Shown here: one piece after another, positions 8,216-15,806 of the stretch
Numbering within the stretch: position 1 is the stretch's first letter
Layout of the letters: every line of letters begins with the position of its first letter
NCBI GenBank assembly: GCA_958436995.1
Contig: CAUBMI010000004.1
Location: 1-64,000, forward strand
Reading direction: 5' to 3'
DNA length: 64,000 bases
Source of the DNA: an uncultured Collinsella sp.
GTDB lineage: Bacteria > Actinomycetota > Coriobacteriia > Coriobacteriales > Coriobacteriaceae
Made by a program: the position numbers and the translations under genes
Notes under the pieces: model-generated
What the model was told of the DNA's origin: nothing
What the model saw: the letters and a program-made list of their open reading frames with translations, nothing else
Databases searched by the model: none

Positions 8216-9790
8216 ATGGGAAAGAAACTCGATAAGAAGGCCGAGCCTGCAGCGGGCAAGACATCCAAAGGCATGAAGGTCGATAAGGCCGTCAAAAAAT
8301 TCCGCAAGCTCGAAGGCAAGCTGTGGACTCGTGAGTACCTGCTCAAGATTGCCGAGTTTGACGGCGCGACCATTGCCCCCGCCAACGGCGCCGCGGCCCG
8401 CGCCGATGCTATGGGCACCCTTGCTGGCGAGCATCACAAGCTGCTGACCAGCAAAAAGTCTGTCGAACTTGTGCGCTCGCTGGCACGAGAGACCGTCGCG
8501 GGCGGACATGTAGACGACCCGCAGCTGCTCGACGAGATCCGCGTGCTCGGCCGCGACCAGCGTGAGGCAAGCGTCATTCCCACCGAGGAGGCTGAGGCCT
8601 GGACCAGGCTCACCTGCGAGGCCGACGCCGTGTGGCACAAGGCCAAGACGGCCAATGACTGGGCGAGCTTTGAGCCCTATGTAGATAGAATCGTCGCCCA
8701 ACTTAAGCATCAGGCCGAGCTCATGGACCCCAAGCGCGACCCATACGATGTTTGGCTCGACCAGTACGAGCGTGGCCTTTCCGCCAAGAGCTTCGACGCG
8801 TTTTGCGACGAGGTCAAGGCCACGGTCGTACCGCTCGTGCATGCCATTGGCGAGCGCGGCCAGCAGCCCGCTGCCGACTTTTTGCACGCCCGCGTGCCTG
8901 AGGCCGCCCAGCGCGCCATGAGCTTTGACCTTATGAAGCTCGTCGGCCTGGACCTGGACGACACCACGCTCGCCTTTACCGAGCATCCGTTTAGCGAGGG
9001 CTTCTCGGTGGGCGACGCACGCATCGCAACGCACATCTACGAGGACGACTGCATCTCCAACGTCTACAGCATCATCCACGAGGCAGGACACGCCGCCTAC
9101 GAGCTAGGCGTCAATCCCGCCTATGCGCGCACGTGCCTGGAGGGCGGCACCTCCATGGGCATCCACGAGAGCCAGAGCCGCTTCTTTGAGAACACCGTGG
9201 GCCGCAGCCGCGCCTTTATGGGACCGCTGCTGCAGGTGCTGCGCCGTCACGCGCCCGAGGCCTACGGCGACGTGGACGAGGACACGCTCTACCGCGCCGT
9301 GAACATTGCGCAGCCGTCGCTGATCCGCACCGAGGCCGACGAGCTCACCTATCCGCTGCATATTATGGTGCGCTACGAGATTGAACGCATGCTGTTTGCC
9401 GGCGAGGCCACGGCCAAGGACATCCCCGCGCTTTGGAACCGCTTTATGAACGAGTACCTGGGCATTCCCGTTCCCGACGACACGCACGGCTGCCTGCAGG
9501 ATACGCACTGGAGCGGCGGCTCGTTTGGCTACTTCCCCACCTATGCGCTGGGTAGCGCCTACGACGCCATGTTTGTGCCGGCCATGTGCCGCGACGGTGT
9601 CGACCTTAACGGCGCCTGTGCGAGCGGCGACCTGGCGCCCGTCCGCGCCTGGCTGGGTGAGCGCATTTGGCAGTGGGGCCGCGCCAAGGACGCGCCGGAG
9701 CTCATCAAGGGCGCCTGCGGCATGGCGTTCGATGCCCGCTACTACTGCAGCTACCTGCAGGACAAGTTCACCACGCTCTACCAGCTGTAA
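8216..9790 (+). CDS. M32 family metallocarboxypeptidase (Taq carboxypeptidase type)
   Basis: 524 residues, close to the usual 500 for the family. The zinc motif HEAGH is at 288-292 (SIIHEAGHAAYELG). The family motifs GTSMGIHESQSRFFEN (the zinc-ligand Glu is in HESQ) and IRTEADELTYPLHIMVRYEIE follow, and the C-terminus has HWSGGSFGYFPTYALG. It removes C-terminal residues from peptides in the cytoplasm and broadly excludes proline. No signal peptide. The start ATG 8216 is preceded by AAGGAT. The Lys-rich N-terminus (MGKKLDKKAEPAAGKTSK) is an extension relative to typical members. Single-gene unit, divergent from the T-box leader. Confidence 0.93.
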   Translation: MGKKLDKKAEPAAGKTSKGMKVDKAVKKFRKLEGKLWTREYLLKIAEFDGATIAPANGAAARADAMGTLAGEHHKLLTSKKSVELVRSLARETVAGGHVDDPQLLDEIRVLGRDQREASVIPTEEAEAWTRLTCEADAVWHKAKTANDWASFEPYVDRIVAQLKHQAELMDPKRDPYDVWLDQYERGLSAKSFDAFCDEVKATVVPLVHAIGERGQQPAADFLHARVPEAAQRAMSFDLMKLVGLDLDDTTLAFTEHPFSEGFSVGDARIATHIYEDDCISNVYSIIHEAGHAAYELGVNPAYARTCLEGGTSMGIHESQSRFFENTVGRSRAFMGPLLQVLRRHAPEAYGDVDEDTLYRAVNIAQPSLIRTEADELTYPLHIMVRYEIERMLFAGEATAKDIPALWNRFMNEYLGIPVPDDTHGCLQDTHWSGGSFGYFPTYALGSAYDAMFVPAMCRDGVDLNGACASGDLAPVRAWLGERIWQWGRAKDAPELIKGACGMAFDARYYCSYLQDKFTTLYQL

Positions 9791-9800
9791 GGCCTTGAAG

Positions 9801-9900
9801 GCCGGCAGTTAGGGACGTTCCTTTTCTGCCGGCAGTTGGGGACAGTCCTTGCCCATCCGGCCAGCAAACCGGCCAATCGGTAAAGACTGTCCCCAATGAG
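9801..9900. repeat. GGGGACAG-type double hairpin repeat
   Basis: Two nested inverted repeats. GCCGGCAG pairs with CTGCCGGC at 9801-9833, and CAGTTGGGGACAGTC (from 9832) faces GACTGTCCCCAATG (to about 9899). The first part, reverse-complemented, closely matches 59757-59808. It lies between convergent genes. It resembles REP-like intergenic elements more than a gene. Confidence 0.6.
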
Positions 9901-9973
9901 TAGCTCGTTGACGCTAATGTCTTGGCAACGTCAGCGAAAACGACCCTAAGCGAGCAAGGTGACGTGAAATGAA

Positions 9974-10000
9974 AGGGCGCTGACCTTCTGGTCGCGCCCT
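9974..10000. terminator. Possible bidirectional terminator
   Basis: AAGGGCGC-TGACC-TTCT-GGTC-GCGCCCTT folds into a GC-rich hairpin between the convergent M32 peptidase and glmM genes. The flanking T runs are short on both strands, so termination strength is uncertain. Confidence 0.4.
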
Positions 10001-10013
10001 TGAAATTGAACGT

Positions 10014-10078
10014 CAGATTGCCGCTTAGGGGCGTTTGCAGCGTCGAGCAGCTACGCGGTTTGGTAAAACCGCGTAGCT
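10014..10078. repeat. 65-bp repeat at the 3' end of glmM
   Basis: Starts CAGATTGCCGCT and ends in the hairpin CTACGCGGTTT-GGT-AAAACCGCGTAG. A second copy is at 51554-51618, also touching the stop codon of a minus-strand gene. The two copies differ in the stem by paired changes (CTACGCGG/CCGCGTAG against TTACGCGG/CCGCGTAA), so the hairpin is conserved. It probably works as a 3' end or terminator structure for glmM. Confidence 0.65.
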
Positions 10079-11408
10079 ATAAAGCCTCGAGCGCGCTGGC
10101 GATGCGCTTCATGGCAGCATCGGCGGATGCTTGGTCGGGCGCTTCGGCCAAAACGCGAATCACCGACTCGGTTCCACTTTTGCGCACGAGCACGCGGCCC
10201 TCGCCTGCCAGCGCAGTCTCGGCCTCGGCGATGGCGTTCTGCACGCCCATGTTCTCGAGCGCGGCGTCCTTATCCGCTATGCGCACGGCAACCTGCGCCT
10301 GCGGCAGCAGCTTGCACGGAGCCGTGAGCTGCGAGAGCGTCTCGCGCTCGGCACGAATCACTTCCATCACGCGCAGCGAGGTCATAATGCCGTCGCCCGT
10401 GCGCTCGATATCGCCAAAGATCGTATGGCCCGTCTGCTCGCCGCCCAGGCTGTAGCCGCCCTCGCGCATCTTGGCATACACGTGACGGTCGCCCACGCCG
10501 CTGGTCACGGCGCTCAGTCCGGCAAGCTCCAGCGACTTGACCAGACCAAAGTTGCTGGCGATCGTCGGCACCACGGTACCGCCCGAAAGGCGACCGTGCT
10601 TGTTCAGATACACGCCGCACACGTACAGGATCTGGTCGCCGTCTACCACGCGACCGCGCTCATCCACGGCCAGGCAGCGGTCGGCATCGCCGTCATAGGC
10701 AAAACCCACGTCCAGGCCTTGCTCCACCACGTGGCGCTGCAGGCGCTCCATATGCGTGGAGCCGCAGTCGACGTTGATGTTAAAGCCATCGGGCGCGGCG
10801 TTGATCACGCGCACGTCGGCGCCCAGCGCGTCGAACACCGGCTTGGCCACCGAGGACGCCGAGCCGTTGGCGCAGTCGAGACCGATCTTGACGCCCTGTA
10901 GCGAAAAATTCGAACTCGCAATGAGCGAGGCGATATAGCGGTTGCGCCCCTGCATGTAGTCCACCGTGGCGCCGATGTGGTTGCCCGTGGCCAGCGGCAC
11001 CTCGCTCTTGCCATCGATGTAGTCCTCGATGAGCTCCAGTACGTCCTCGTCCATCTTAAAACCGTCGCTGTTGACGAGCTTAATGCCGTTATCGCAAAAC
11101 GGGTTGTGGCTCGCACTGATCATGATGCCGCAATCGAAGCAGCCTTCCACGGTCTGATGTGCTACGCCCGGCGTGGGGATCACGTGCAGCATATAGGCGT
11201 CCGCACCGCTCGCGACCAGGCCGCTCACTAGCGCCGCCTCGAACATATAACTCGAGCGACGTGTGTCCTTGCCCACGATGACGCGCGCCTTGCGCTCGCG
11301 GTTGGCGCCGTAATACCAGCCCACAAAACGGCCAATCTTATAAGCGTGCTCTACCGTCAGCCCAACGTTGGCCTCACCGCGAAAGCCGTCGGTGCCAAAG
11401 TACTTCAT
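10077..11408 (-). CDS. glmM: Phosphoglucosamine mutase
   Basis: 443 residues, the standard GlmM length. The N-terminus MKYFGTDGFRGEAN is diagnostic. The catalytic phosphoserine is Ser100 in ISASHNPFCDNGIK. The metal loop is YDGDADRC, the sugar loop GGEQTGH, and the C-terminal phosphate loop RKSGTESVIRV. It interconverts glucosamine-6-phosphate and glucosamine-1-phosphate for UDP-GlcNAc and cell-wall synthesis. The start ATG has AAGGAGAG upstream. A terminator hairpin separates it from the DUF4012 gene upstream, so it probably has its own promoter. Confidence 0.97.
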   Translation of the reverse strand: MKYFGTDGFRGEANVGLTVEHAYKIGRFVGWYYGANRERKARVIVGKDTRRSSYMFEAALVSGLVASGADAYMLHVIPTPGVAHQTVEGCFDCGIMISASHNPFCDNGIKLVNSDGFKMDEDVLELIEDYIDGKSEVPLATGNHIGATVDYMQGRNRYIASLIASSNFSLQGVKIGLDCANGSASSVAKPVFDALGADVRVINAAPDGFNINVDCGSTHMERLQRHVVEQGLDVGFAYDGDADRCLAVDERGRVVDGDQILYVCGVYLNKHGRLSGGTVVPTIASNFGLVKSLELAGLSAVTSGVGDRHVYAKMREGGYSLGGEQTGHTIFGDIERTGDGIMTSLRVMEVIRAERETLSQLTAPCKLLPQAQVAVRIADKDAALENMGVQNAIAEAETALAGEGRVLVRKSGTESVIRVLAEAPDQASADAAMKRIASALEAL

Positions 11409-11427
11409 GCGCTCTCCTTACAAAATA

Positions 11428-11454
11428 GGGGCGAACAGATTGCCTGTCCGCCCC
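11428..11454 (-). terminator. Terminator after the DUF4012 gene
   Basis: On the minus strand GGGGCGGACAG-GCAAT-CTGTTCGCCCC is followed by TATTTTG. It sits 38 bases after the DUF4012 stop and just before the glmM ribosome site. Confidence 0.7.
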
Positions 11455-11491
11455 AAAATGGTACTCGATTATCTGCGCTACCAGAAAAATC

Positions 11492-13804
11492 CTACGCCGA
11501 CGCGCTGTCGCGAGCCGCCTGGCATGTAGGAGTCTGACGCAGCGTAAGCGGCTTGTCCCCCGCCTCGGCCGACGTGGTCAGCGTATATGTGATCGTCGTC
11601 GTCTCGCCAGCATGCAGGTCAACGGTGCCCGAATAGAAGGGGATTCCATGCCACGTAGCGGCGCCAAGACCAAACTGGGTGCCCTCGACGGTCAGATCAG
11701 TAATGTTGCCGCCCGTCGGTGCAAACAACGAGACATTCAGACGCTCGTCGTCGCGCGCTGCATCGGGTGCGCTCGCCGCGACGTAGTCGGGCAGCTTGCC
11801 GGCCTCCTCCTGCGTCATGATGTTCGTCAGGGTAACGGTGATGCGATACGAGCATGTGCCGTCACCGTTCTTGATGCCCTGGCCAATCTGCGTATCGGCA
11901 TTCAGGTACCAGTCGAGCTTGGAGAAGCTCAGGTTGTTAAAGTAGACACCAGCAACGGGATCTTCACTCGGGTCATCCGGATCAGGCAGCGAGGCGTCGA
12001 TGTTCATCTGCTTGATAGCGTTCTGCTCGTCATCGTTTTTCATCCACGCGATCAGGCGGCCCTCTTCGGCACCGCGCTCAACGGCGCTGACAAGCTTCGT
12101 AACATCGACATCGCCGATACCGCCAAGGATCTTGTCGAAGGCAGCGCTGGCGACGGATGCAAAGATGCCGTCAGACTCCTCGACCGGATAGTTCCAGTAC
12201 ACATCGTGCATGAGGACCTTTGCGGCGTTGGTGCCGTCGACAACCGTTCCGTCGGGCAGCGAGACATTACCGACGAGGCCCAGCAGATACTGCAGGAACA
12301 CCGGGTCGATACCCACGACGCCGTCAACGTCCTGCCCATACTGGGACTTCCACAGCGCGGCGACACGCTGCGAGTTGCGGGGCCAATCGGGCGAATACGC
12401 GTTACCAGAGTTGTACAGGTTACTGTGGTCGCCAAACAGTGCCTCGTCCTCTTCGTCGACGCTCTCAACCGCCTCCTCTTTGCCAAGCGCAATACATGGA
12501 ACAAACTCGCCAATCGACATCTGGCCGTCGGTGACCGAAATCAGGCCCTGCGAACCGCCAAAGCCGCCGCAGGCACGAATCTCGACGTTGTTCATGGCGT
12601 ACACAAGGTAGTTGCGCGTCTGGCCGTTGGCACCGAGCATCTGGGGAAGGACGGGGGCGACCTTCTCCGCCGCGTCAACCGCGCCGTTGAGGGTGGCAAA
12701 GCCGTCCTTGGCCTTATCGACCAGCTCGGTCACTTGGGAAATATGAGTATCGCCAATACCCTGGATCTTCTCGTTGGCGCTCTTGAACACCTTGGAGCTA
12801 TCGGAAAGCGAATCGGCAACGGCCTGCAGCGCGGACACGTTAATCATGCCGTCCTGGAACAGCTTGCCTGGCGTGGCCTGCGAAAGGTTGTCGGCCATGG
12901 GAACCAGCGCGTTGCTCGAGACATCGGACAGGGCATCAATCATGGTGCGGGCCGCATTGATGTCGCTGCCATACACCGGGATAAACGAAGCCACCGTCCA
13001 CAGCGGGCTCGAGGTCTCCGCCTTCATGCTATCGCAGAGCTCATCGATCTTCTTCGCGTCGTCAGGCAGCGTCGAAAAATCGCCCGACGTGACCTTGTCC
13101 TTAAGGCCACCGACGATCTCGACAGCCTCCTTCGCTTCGCTCTTTACGGTCTTTGCCGAGTTAAGCAGCATAAAGCCACTTGCGCCAAGCGCAACGAGAA
13201 GCACCGCGACTACAGCGGCAATAATGGCGCCAGTGTGACGCTTTTTGCGCTCGCCCTTGCGATGGCGATGACGGACCAGACCGTCAGAGGTCGAACTCGA
13301 CGAAGCGTCGCTACCGTAGTTCAAGCCAAAATCGTAATAATCTTCCTTGGAACCCGAGCCCGCAAACTCGGCACCGCTATCATCCAGGCGGGCGAACGTG
13401 CCAGTCTCGGAGGCGCCGGTGTAAATCGTGCCAAGGTTACCCGTAAGCCCCGCGCCACCGGCAGAGGGAGTATTGTTGGCGGCCTTGCCGGCATTAACGT
13501 TGCCGGCGGTATTCGCGGCGTTGGCAGCACCTGCGTTGTTCGCAGGTATCGAAGGGGCCCCGCTCGGCTGCGACGTGGAGGTTGCACCGCCCGCAAAGAC
13601 ATTCCCTCTTGCACGGCCGGTCTTTTTTGCCTTTTGAGACTGCTCGTACAGAGCGGTAAACATCGCCGTCTCGCCCGGGGACACGCGCTTACCGGAACCG
13701 CCCTGCCCAGCGCCGCCCGGCGTGCCGGCCTTACCAGCCCCGTTCGGACGCGGCGGAACTGCAGGACGGCCGCTATCGCTGCCCTTAAAGTGATTACCAG
13801 CCAT
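11492..13804 (-). CDS. DUF4012 domain-containing membrane protein
   Basis: 770 residues. A low-complexity Gly/Ala/Pro/Asn-rich cytoplasmic N-terminus (about 1-180) ends in a Lys/Arg cluster near RHRHRKGERKKRH. One TM follows (IIAAVVAVLLVALGASGFMLL), then a large outside region. The DUF4012 core holds NYLVYAMNNVEIRACGGFGGSQG, GDHSNLYNSGNAYSPDWPRNS, and GVVGIDPVFLQYLLGLVG. DUF4012 proteins are of unknown function and occur beside envelope-polysaccharide genes in Actinobacteria. Here the neighbour glmM makes a cell-wall sugar precursor, which fits an envelope role (inference). I chose ATG 13802-13804 with GAGGA upstream over the longer frame. Single-gene unit. Confidence 0.85.
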   Translation of the reverse strand: MAGNHFKGSDSGRPAVPPRPNGAGKAGTPGGAGQGGSGKRVSPGETAMFTALYEQSQKAKKTGRARGNVFAGGATSTSQPSGAPSIPANNAGAANAANTAGNVNAGKAANNTPSAGGAGLTGNLGTIYTGASETGTFARLDDSGAEFAGSGSKEDYYDFGLNYGSDASSSSTSDGLVRHRHRKGERKKRHTGAIIAAVVAVLLVALGASGFMLLNSAKTVKSEAKEAVEIVGGLKDKVTSGDFSTLPDDAKKIDELCDSMKAETSSPLWTVASFIPVYGSDINAARTMIDALSDVSSNALVPMADNLSQATPGKLFQDGMINVSALQAVADSLSDSSKVFKSANEKIQGIGDTHISQVTELVDKAKDGFATLNGAVDAAEKVAPVLPQMLGANGQTRNYLVYAMNNVEIRACGGFGGSQGLISVTDGQMSIGEFVPCIALGKEEAVESVDEEDEALFGDHSNLYNSGNAYSPDWPRNSQRVAALWKSQYGQDVDGVVGIDPVFLQYLLGLVGNVSLPDGTVVDGTNAAKVLMHDVYWNYPVEESDGIFASVASAAFDKILGGIGDVDVTKLVSAVERGAEEGRLIAWMKNDDEQNAIKQMNIDASLPDPDDPSEDPVAGVYFNNLSFSKLDWYLNADTQIGQGIKNGDGTCSYRITVTLTNIMTQEEAGKLPDYVAASAPDAARDDERLNVSLFAPTGGNITDLTVEGTQFGLGAATWHGIPFYSGTVDLHAGETTTITYTLTTSAEAGDKPLTLRQTPTCQAARDSASA

Positions 13805-13947
13805 AAAGAAATCCTCGCAATTGAGTCGCAATGAAAAAGTCCATAACGTTACTAGTTTATGGCATTTTGAGCATCGACAGCTAAACTCCAGACACGGACA
13901 TCAATTGGCGAAAATGTGGCACAACGCCTTTTCCGTCTTGGCGCCAG

Positions 13948-14970
13948 CTACACCGTCAAAAACACCATCGCGATAATCATGGCAAAGCCCGCCAGGTCGG
14001 TGGGCAAAAACACCGTTCCCAGCATAAGGGCGCTGGTGATGGTGGCCGAAACCGGCTCCATGGTTCCAAGGAGGCTCGCGCGCACCGAGCCAATCTCCTT
14101 AACGCCCTGCATGTAGAACATATAGGCGAAGAACGACCCCACCACAATAAATATCGCGAGCGCGCCGACACCCGAGGGGCCGAGCGCCGGCATATGCGCC
14201 CACGGCTGGGTAAAGATACTCATCACGATTCCCGCCGAAAGCATGGCCGAGCCCGTGACGACCGGGCTACCGTATTTGTTGAGGATTCCGGCAGGGATGA
14301 TTGCTATGCAGGCACCGCCCACTGCGCACAAAAGGCCCGAGAGCAGGCCCATCGGCGAGATGTTGAGCGTACTGGGGTCGCCGCCCGTGGCGATCAAAAA
14401 CGTTCCGCCCAATGCGAGCAAAATGCCAAGAGCCTCGCGCGTGCGCGGCAGTCGATGCGCGGTGACGCAGGCATACCCCATGACGACCACCAGCTGCAGG
14501 CACTGGAAGACAGTCGCGGTGCCCGCGTTGGTCAGGCGCACGGCTGACAGATAGCAAAGCTGGTTGAACAGCAGGCCAAAGATCGTAAACAGAATAAGCT
14601 GCTTGCGATCGGCGGGGGTAGTCCACAGCTCGATCAAGCGGTCGCGGTCTTTTCTGAGCACAACGAACATAAAGAGCAGGCCAGCGATAACTTGGCGCAC
14701 GCTCATCAGCCAAAACGTCTCGATATGGCACACGTCAAAGAGGTAGCTGGCGCTGGTGCCAGAAAAACCCCAAAACGTACCGCCGGCAAACGCGGCGAGC
14801 GTACCCAGGGCCATCTTGCGCGCCTGGGCGTCGTTGAGGCGGTCGCGCCATGCGCGGCGGGTGCTGCGGCTCAGCTCGTCAGTCCCCTCGGGCACGATAA
14901 AATCAGACGCCGCCGTCATCGGTACCGAAGCCCTTTCACGTGCACACTGCGCCGAGCGCTTCTGTTCCAT
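13948..14970 (-). CDS. EamA/DMT-family transporter
   Basis: 340 residues with about ten hydrophobic helices from residue 50 onward, organised as two EamA repeats. The first begins ALGTLAAFAGGTFWGFSGTSASYLF and the second near ISPMGLLSGLLCAVGGACIAI. The end of each repeat shows the usual small-residue helices (GTMEPVSATITSALMLGTVFL). The N-terminal 50 residues are hydrophilic. EamA proteins export metabolites or amino acids; the substrate cannot be told from sequence. The start ATG has GGGGAGTGGG upstream. Single gene between the DUF4012 protein and the signal peptidase operon. Confidence 0.85.
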   Translation of the reverse strand: MEQKRSAQCARERASVPMTAASDFIVPEGTDELSRSTRRAWRDRLNDAQARKMALGTLAAFAGGTFWGFSGTSASYLFDVCHIETFWLMSVRQVIAGLLFMFVVLRKDRDRLIELWTTPADRKQLILFTIFGLLFNQLCYLSAVRLTNAGTATVFQCLQLVVVMGYACVTAHRLPRTREALGILLALGGTFLIATGGDPSTLNISPMGLLSGLLCAVGGACIAIIPAGILNKYGSPVVTGSAMLSAGIVMSIFTQPWAHMPALGPSGVGALAIFIVVGSFFAYMFYMQGVKEIGSVRASLLGTMEPVSATITSALMLGTVFLPTDLAGFAMIIAMVFLTV

Positions 14971-15095
14971 CCCACTCCCCAGAAATCAATTGGCAACAAA
15001 GCGCTCAAACTGTAGCACGAATATTGATACGGAAATGCGGGCGATTCGGAACATCTACGAGCATCCAAATTGCAGGGACGAAAGGCACCGAAGAG

Positions 15096-15806
15096 CTATG
15101 CCGAGCGGTTGGAATCGCCTGGGGCGCCGGGATCGGCTTCCGCACTTTCATCGGTATGGCCACCGTCGGCATCGCCCTCGTCACCGGCGTCGCCCTGCTC
15201 CTCCTGCTCGCGACGGCGCTTTTCGCGAATCTGCTCCACGGCTGCGCGCAGGGCGGCCTCGTCCTCGGCGCGTGCCACCTCTTGCGTTGTCTTGACCATA
15301 TGGCGAATCTCGAGCACCAGCAGCACGATCAGCGGCACCACGATAAGCGGAAAGAACAGCAGCGGATTGGTGAGCAACGAGACCACCACGCCCAGCCCCG
15401 CCGAGACAAAGACCACGCGGCCCACCACGTCGGCGGCGGGCACGGGCGCGGCGTCCTCGACCGGATTGGCATCGCCCTTGGTGCGGTAGACTGGCGTGCC
15501 GTCGGCCGCGGCCTCCACGGCAACGATGCGGTGCGTGTTGAGTGAACCCTCCAGCGCGTCATCGGACGAATGGAAGGTGATGATGTCACCCACCTGGTAG
15601 GCCTGACTGTTGTCGGTATCGACGACGATAAACGAGTGCACGGGAATCGCCGGCTCCATAGAGCCGGTCAGCGTGCGCATAAAGCCATAGCCCATGATGG
15701 TGGGGATATCGCCGGCGGGCGTGAACACCGTGCGCAGCAGCACCACAAAGGCGACCAGGATCACCACGGTCGCCAGCACGTTGATCACGCGGAGCACGTG
15801 CTTCAT
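15096..15806 (-). CDS. SipW-type signal peptidase I (operon-end copy)
   Basis: 236 residues. The N-terminal TM is LRVINVLATVVILVAFVVLL. The catalytic Ser49 lies in LTGSMEPAIP and the His base, His92, in SLNTHRIVAVE. His in place of the usual Lys marks the ER/archaeal/SipW class of signal peptidase. A second TM near LLTNPLLFFPLIVVPLIVLLV is followed by a charged cytoplasmic tail rich in Glu, Arg and Ala. Last gene of the eight-gene operon; its ATG overlaps the stop of the upstream DUF2357-like gene (TGATG), so the two are coupled. A GTG one codon earlier is the alternative start. Likely substrates are the SipW-signal proteins of the same operon. Confidence 0.88.
   Translation of the reverse strand: MKHVLRVINVLATVVILVAFVVLLRTVFTPAGDIPTIMGYGFMRTLTGSMEPAIPVHSFIVVDTDNSQAYQVGDIITFHSSDDALEGSLNTHRIVAVEAAADGTPVYRTKGDANPVEDAAPVPAADVVGRVVFVSAGLGVVVSLLTNPLLFFPLIVVPLIVLLVLEIRHMVKTTQEVARAEDEAALRAAVEQIREKRRREQEEQGDAGDEGDADGGHTDESAEADPGAPGDSNRSA

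Noticed and set aside
11612..13834. 740-residue + strand frame opposite the DUF4012 gene
   Set aside because: Antisense shadow; the minus-strand protein has a TM, DUF4012 motifs and a proper ribosome site.
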